A stretch of 64,000 nt of DNA, from contig JBCCRM010000008.1 in the NCBI GenBank assembly GCA_039513195.1, positions 101,227 to 165,226 of the forward strand. The letters are read 5' to 3'. Position 1 is the stretch's first letter. Every line of letters begins with the position of its first letter. This document shows positions 61,284 to 64,000 of this stretch, in pieces. Below the pieces are notes generated by a model. The model saw only the letters and a list, made by a program, of their open reading frames with translations. It did no database searches and had not been told where the DNA came from. The position numbers and the translations under genes are program-made. This stretch comes from Thermohalobaculum sp039513195 (lineage in GTDB: Bacteria > Pseudomonadota > Alphaproteobacteria > Rhodobacterales > Rhodobacteraceae).

Positions 61284-62089
61284 TGCGGCTCGCCGGGGTC
61301 TTTCTGCTCTGCCTCGTGGCCGGCTGTCCGCAGGCGCAGGCGGAGCAGCTCCTCTCCGGCATCACCGATTTCGCCCGTGTGGCGGAGCTGCACCCCCAGG
61401 CAACCGGGGTGGTCGCTGAGATCTATGCTGCGGAAGGGGACCGGGTGCAGAAGGGCGATCTCCTGGTCTCGCTGGATGCCCAGGTGCAGGCCGCGCGGGT
61501 CGAGATCGCCGCCGCCGCGGTCGCTTCGAACGCGGCGCATTCCAGGGCACAGGCGCAGCTCGACCAAGCGCGGTCGCGGCACGAGCGGATCGCACGGGCC
61601 GTCTCTCGCGGCGGCGCGGCGCAGTGGGAGTTGACCGAGGCGAAGATTGCCATCGATGCGGCCGAGGCGGAGGTTGCGGCGGCCGAGGAGCAGAGCCGGG
61701 CCAACGCCGCTCGCCTGGGCTTCGAGGAGGCCGCGCTGGAGCAGTTCTCCCTCCGTGCGCCGTTTTCCGGTCTGGTGCTGGAAGTCAATGCAGAACTCGG
61801 CGGCGTCGCCAATGGTAGCGATGCTCTGGTCGTCATGGCCGATGACGCGGAGATAGAGGTCGAGGTTTTCTTGCCGGCAGAGCTCCTGGCAACGGTCGAG
61901 GGACGCGCGCGGCTCCAGGCCAGCCTGGGTCCACCGGTGGTGCGAGAGGCAGCGGTTACCCTCATCTCGGTCGATCCCCGCATCGAGCCTGCGAGCAACA
62001 CCGTCCGGGCAGTGTTTGGGTTCCCCGATGGCGGCATCGAGGGTCTGGCTGGGGTCGAGGTCTCCATCCGCGTGCCGGACGGGTCATGA
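61283..62089 (+). CDS. HlyD-type periplasmic adaptor (short)
   Basis: 268 residues with a lipoprotein-like or Sec signal peptide (LAGVFLLCLVAGCPQAQAEQ; VAGC could be a lipobox). The lipoyl half-motifs are HPQATGVVAEIYAAEGDRVQ KGDLLVSLD and FSLRAPFSGLVLEVNAELGG VANGSDALVVM. Between them lies an Ala/Glu-rich coiled-coil hairpin (about residues 60-150). A beta-barrel domain ends the protein. It lies 4 bp overlapped with the following adaptor gene. It would bridge an inner-membrane component to an outer-membrane channel. Confidence 0.87.
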   Translation: MRLAGVFLLCLVAGCPQAQAEQLLSGITDFARVAELHPQATGVVAEIYAAEGDRVQKGDLLVSLDAQVQAARVEIAAAAVASNAAHSRAQAQLDQARSRHERIARAVSRGGAAQWELTEAKIAIDAAEAEVAAAEEQSRANAARLGFEEAALEQFSLRAPFSGLVLEVNAELGGVANGSDALVVMADDAEIEVEVFLPAELLATVEGRARLQASLGPPVVREAAVTLISVDPRIEPASNTVRAVFGFPDGGIEGLAGVEVSIRVPDGS

Positions 62090-63711
62090 ACGCCCCGGAG
62101 ATCGGATCGAAGCGCCATGCCGCCGAGGCGATGTCGCTGGCTGACGCGTTGGACCGGGTTTTTGCGCCCGGCCGGGACCCCGAGGCGCCGTTTGCCCAGC
62201 GCCTCGTCGGTCTTCTGGCAGCGCTGACCAATGCCAAATCGGTGGTTGCCTTCGAGGATCCGAAGGCAGATCCCGTCGCCAGGGTTGGGCAGCCGTCCGA
62301 CCTGCAGCCGGATCGGACCGCAGCGACTCTCTGCTTGGCGGAGGGACGGGCCCTTGCCAATGCGGGCAGACTGGCAGCACCGATAGACCAGCCATCCGGT
62401 CCTCGTCTTGGGGTCTCGCTTGCGATGTCGGTGGGCAACTCGATGCTGGCCTCGCTCGCCCACGAACGGGTCGAGATGGTGCGCAAGCTCTGCACCCTGC
62501 ATGTCCAAGCAGCCAACGTGCCGGCGATGGCGGAAATCCTGCGCCATGCCTACGCCGTTGCCTCTGGGCATTGGGGCCGGGCGCAGTCCCTAGTCGACGC
62601 GATCGCCGGGATCACAGAGGCGCGATCCGTCTCGCTCCTGGCCCTGCGCGTGGGGCGTGTTGACCGCATCGCCATCGCCGGCCAGCCCGAGATCTCGACC
62701 CGTTCGCTCGCAAAATTCGAAGCGCAGGAACGACTTGGCCGAGCGCTCCGCGATCCAGACGTTGAGCCCGGTTTGTTGCTTCTGCCGTCGGCCGCGCCGA
62801 CCCATGCGCTCGTCCTGGACGGAGGGGCTTTGCCGGGGCCGATAGAGGCAGCGCTAAAGGAGCTTTTCGCGGAGTCATCGGCCTGGGCGTCCCTCTGGCA
62901 GAAGATATGGCGGCGGCTGAGATGGGCGTTGGCAGCGGCGGCGATTGCGGCACTCGGCGCCTTGCCAGTGACCGATGGGGTAAACCTGCCAGCCACGGTC
63001 ACGGCCATGTCCCACCGCATCGTAACGGCGCCCTTCGACGGGCGCTTGCAGGCGATCCATGTCCGCGAGGGCGATCGGGTGGACGCGGGCAAGACCGTAC
63101 TTGCGACAATGGATACGCGACGGATGGAGCTGGAGCTTGCCGAGGCGCGGGGCGATTTGCGTGCCGCGATCACGCGGCGCGACGATGCTCGCGGCTCCCG
63201 CAACGCCGCCGATCTGCGTGAGGCGGAGATCGAGGCGGAGCAGGCGAGCCTGCGGCTGCAGGCGCTGAGCGAGCGGATGGTGAACGCCGAAATCCTCGCG
63301 CCGATCGGTGGCCTGGTGCTGGGCGCGGATCTGGAGAGGAAGGCTGCGTCCTATATCGGGCTGGGCGCCACCATCCTCGAGGTGATCGATCCCGGCGTGC
63401 TCCGCATCGACAGCGGCGTCAGCCCGAGGGCGCGGGCGCGGCTTTCGGCAGGGATGGTGGCCACCTTCCGACCCGATGCGGCGCCCACCACGGTGGTCGA
63501 AACGGCGTTGGAGACCATCGCCGTCGCCCCGGAGGGCCGTGGTGCACAGGTCACCTTTCTCGCCCGCAGCCCGGCCTTGATGGCGGAGGACGCAGCGCAA
63601 CTGCGCCCCGGTATGCAGGGTGTGACCCGCGTGGTGTTCGAGGACGTGCCCCTCGCGCTGCTGGTCTGGCGGCGGGTGAGGGACTGGGCGCTGCTGACCT
63701 TTTGGATTTGA
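62086..63711 (+). CDS. HlyD-type adaptor with large N-terminal GAF-like cytosolic region
   Basis: 541 residues. Residues 1-260 are soluble and carry GAF-like features (FAQRLVGLLAALTNAKSVVA, LAMSVGNSMLASLAHERVEMV). One membrane helix follows (WRRLRWALAAAAIAALGALP, about 280-300). The periplasmic part has lipoyl halves RIVTAPFDGRLQAIHVREGD RVDAGKTVLATMD and AEILAPIGGLVLGADLERKA around a coiled coil, then a barrel ending in MQGVTRVVFEDVPLALLVWRRV. It starts inside the end of the previous gene (ATGA at 62086-62089). The GAF-like domain would let a cytosolic signal act on the exporter. Confidence 0.82.
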   Translation: MNAPEIGSKRHAAEAMSLADALDRVFAPGRDPEAPFAQRLVGLLAALTNAKSVVAFEDPKADPVARVGQPSDLQPDRTAATLCLAEGRALANAGRLAAPIDQPSGPRLGVSLAMSVGNSMLASLAHERVEMVRKLCTLHVQAANVPAMAEILRHAYAVASGHWGRAQSLVDAIAGITEARSVSLLALRVGRVDRIAIAGQPEISTRSLAKFEAQERLGRALRDPDVEPGLLLLPSAAPTHALVLDGGALPGPIEAALKELFAESSAWASLWQKIWRRLRWALAAAAIAALGALPVTDGVNLPATVTAMSHRIVTAPFDGRLQAIHVREGDRVDAGKTVLATMDTRRMELELAEARGDLRAAITRRDDARGSRNAADLREAEIEAEQASLRLQALSERMVNAEILAPIGGLVLGADLERKAASYIGLGATILEVIDPGVLRIDSGVSPRARARLSAGMVATFRPDAAPTTVVETALETIAVAPEGRGAQVTFLARSPALMAEDAAQLRPGMQGVTRVVFEDVPLALLVWRRVRDWALLTFWI

Positions 63712-64000
63712 CGCCCGACTGCTTCCGTTTCGAGATCGGCGGCAGTTGGCGCTCACTCCAGAACGATAGCCGACTGTTTTGGGTCATCTCCGGCAGCCTC
63801 GAAGTAGTCGGCGCACTGATGCGTTTAAACCATCCCGACAATCAGGCCACGGACGCTTCAAGCGCCTTTGACTGAGCGTTCCGCCGCCTTTTGCGGCTGC
63901 ACCCTCTGCCTCAACCGGTAAGACGCACGGTCCTTTTTGGCTCGATAGACTGTTGATCGCGAGCACGTCGCGGCGTCGAGCGTAGAGGCGGATGGATTAA
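63712..64000. other. Terminal gap, nothing recognised
   Basis: 289 bp after the export operon. No open frame with family resemblance and no clear hairpin with T-run. Any secreted partner of the system would have to lie beyond the window. Confidence 0.4.

Noticed and set aside
1..64000. CRISPR array, tRNA, rRNA or integrase-type attachment site
   Set aside because: I looked for regularly spaced repeats, cloverleaf-like tRNA sequence and integrase genes and saw none.

Overview
The window is 64 kb of high-GC DNA with gene content typical of an alphaproteobacterium: a bolA-grxD pair, ClpS, a leucine/isovalerate (liu) degradation cluster, LacI-controlled sugar ABC importers, sox genes, choline sulfatase and a Rhizobiales-type palindromic repeat. 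I saw no rRNA or tRNA, so the taxonomic call rests on gene content alone. Start codons were chosen from family alignment, ribosome-binding sites and ATGA overlaps.

Position 1-12.9 kb is a carbohydrate uptake island. It holds three ABC importers on the minus strand (one cut by the window edge) and two LacI-family repressors. Five copies of a TGTTACCGGTAACA-like palindrome lie in the promoter regions, which suggests one shared regulatory circuit. One importer uses a binding protein strongly resembling the quorum-signal receptor LuxP. Position 13-20 kb carries an SDR-hyuB-hyuA operon with a decayed GntR regulator upstream, then an outer-membrane beta-barrel protein. Position 20-33.8 kb is mostly core genes: ychF, a hybrid histidine kinase, a sulfotransferase-like protein, pth, grxD, bolA, a ThDP decarboxylase, pepN, a GT39 glycosyltransferase and an aldehyde dehydrogenase.

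Position 34-42 kb is the liu cluster (liuB, liuD, liuE, liuC on the minus strand). It has been invaded by three 80-90 bp palindromic elements, a stop-interrupted WapI-like immunity gene, a 107 bp palindromic repeat and an IS30 remnant. Position 42.5-45.4 kb is an insertion-sequence graveyard (IS3, IS1595, IS110, IS481-like, IS5-like, IS256, IS3). Its IS110 is in circularly permuted order.

Position 45.6-51.2 kb is a siderophore uptake cassette: a TonB receptor, an AraC regulator and an unusual single polypeptide joining an MFS transporter to a siderophore-interacting ferric reductase. Next come soxY-soxZ and a flavocytochrome c flavoprotein, a P450, clpS, a fumarylacetoacetase-fold hydrolase and choline sulfatase. 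The last 5 kb is a tight four-gene operon (PqqD-like/M50 membrane protein, SapC, two HlyD-type adaptors). It looks like a poorly described envelope export or maturation system, and with the MFS-SIP fusion it is the best candidate for new biology here.
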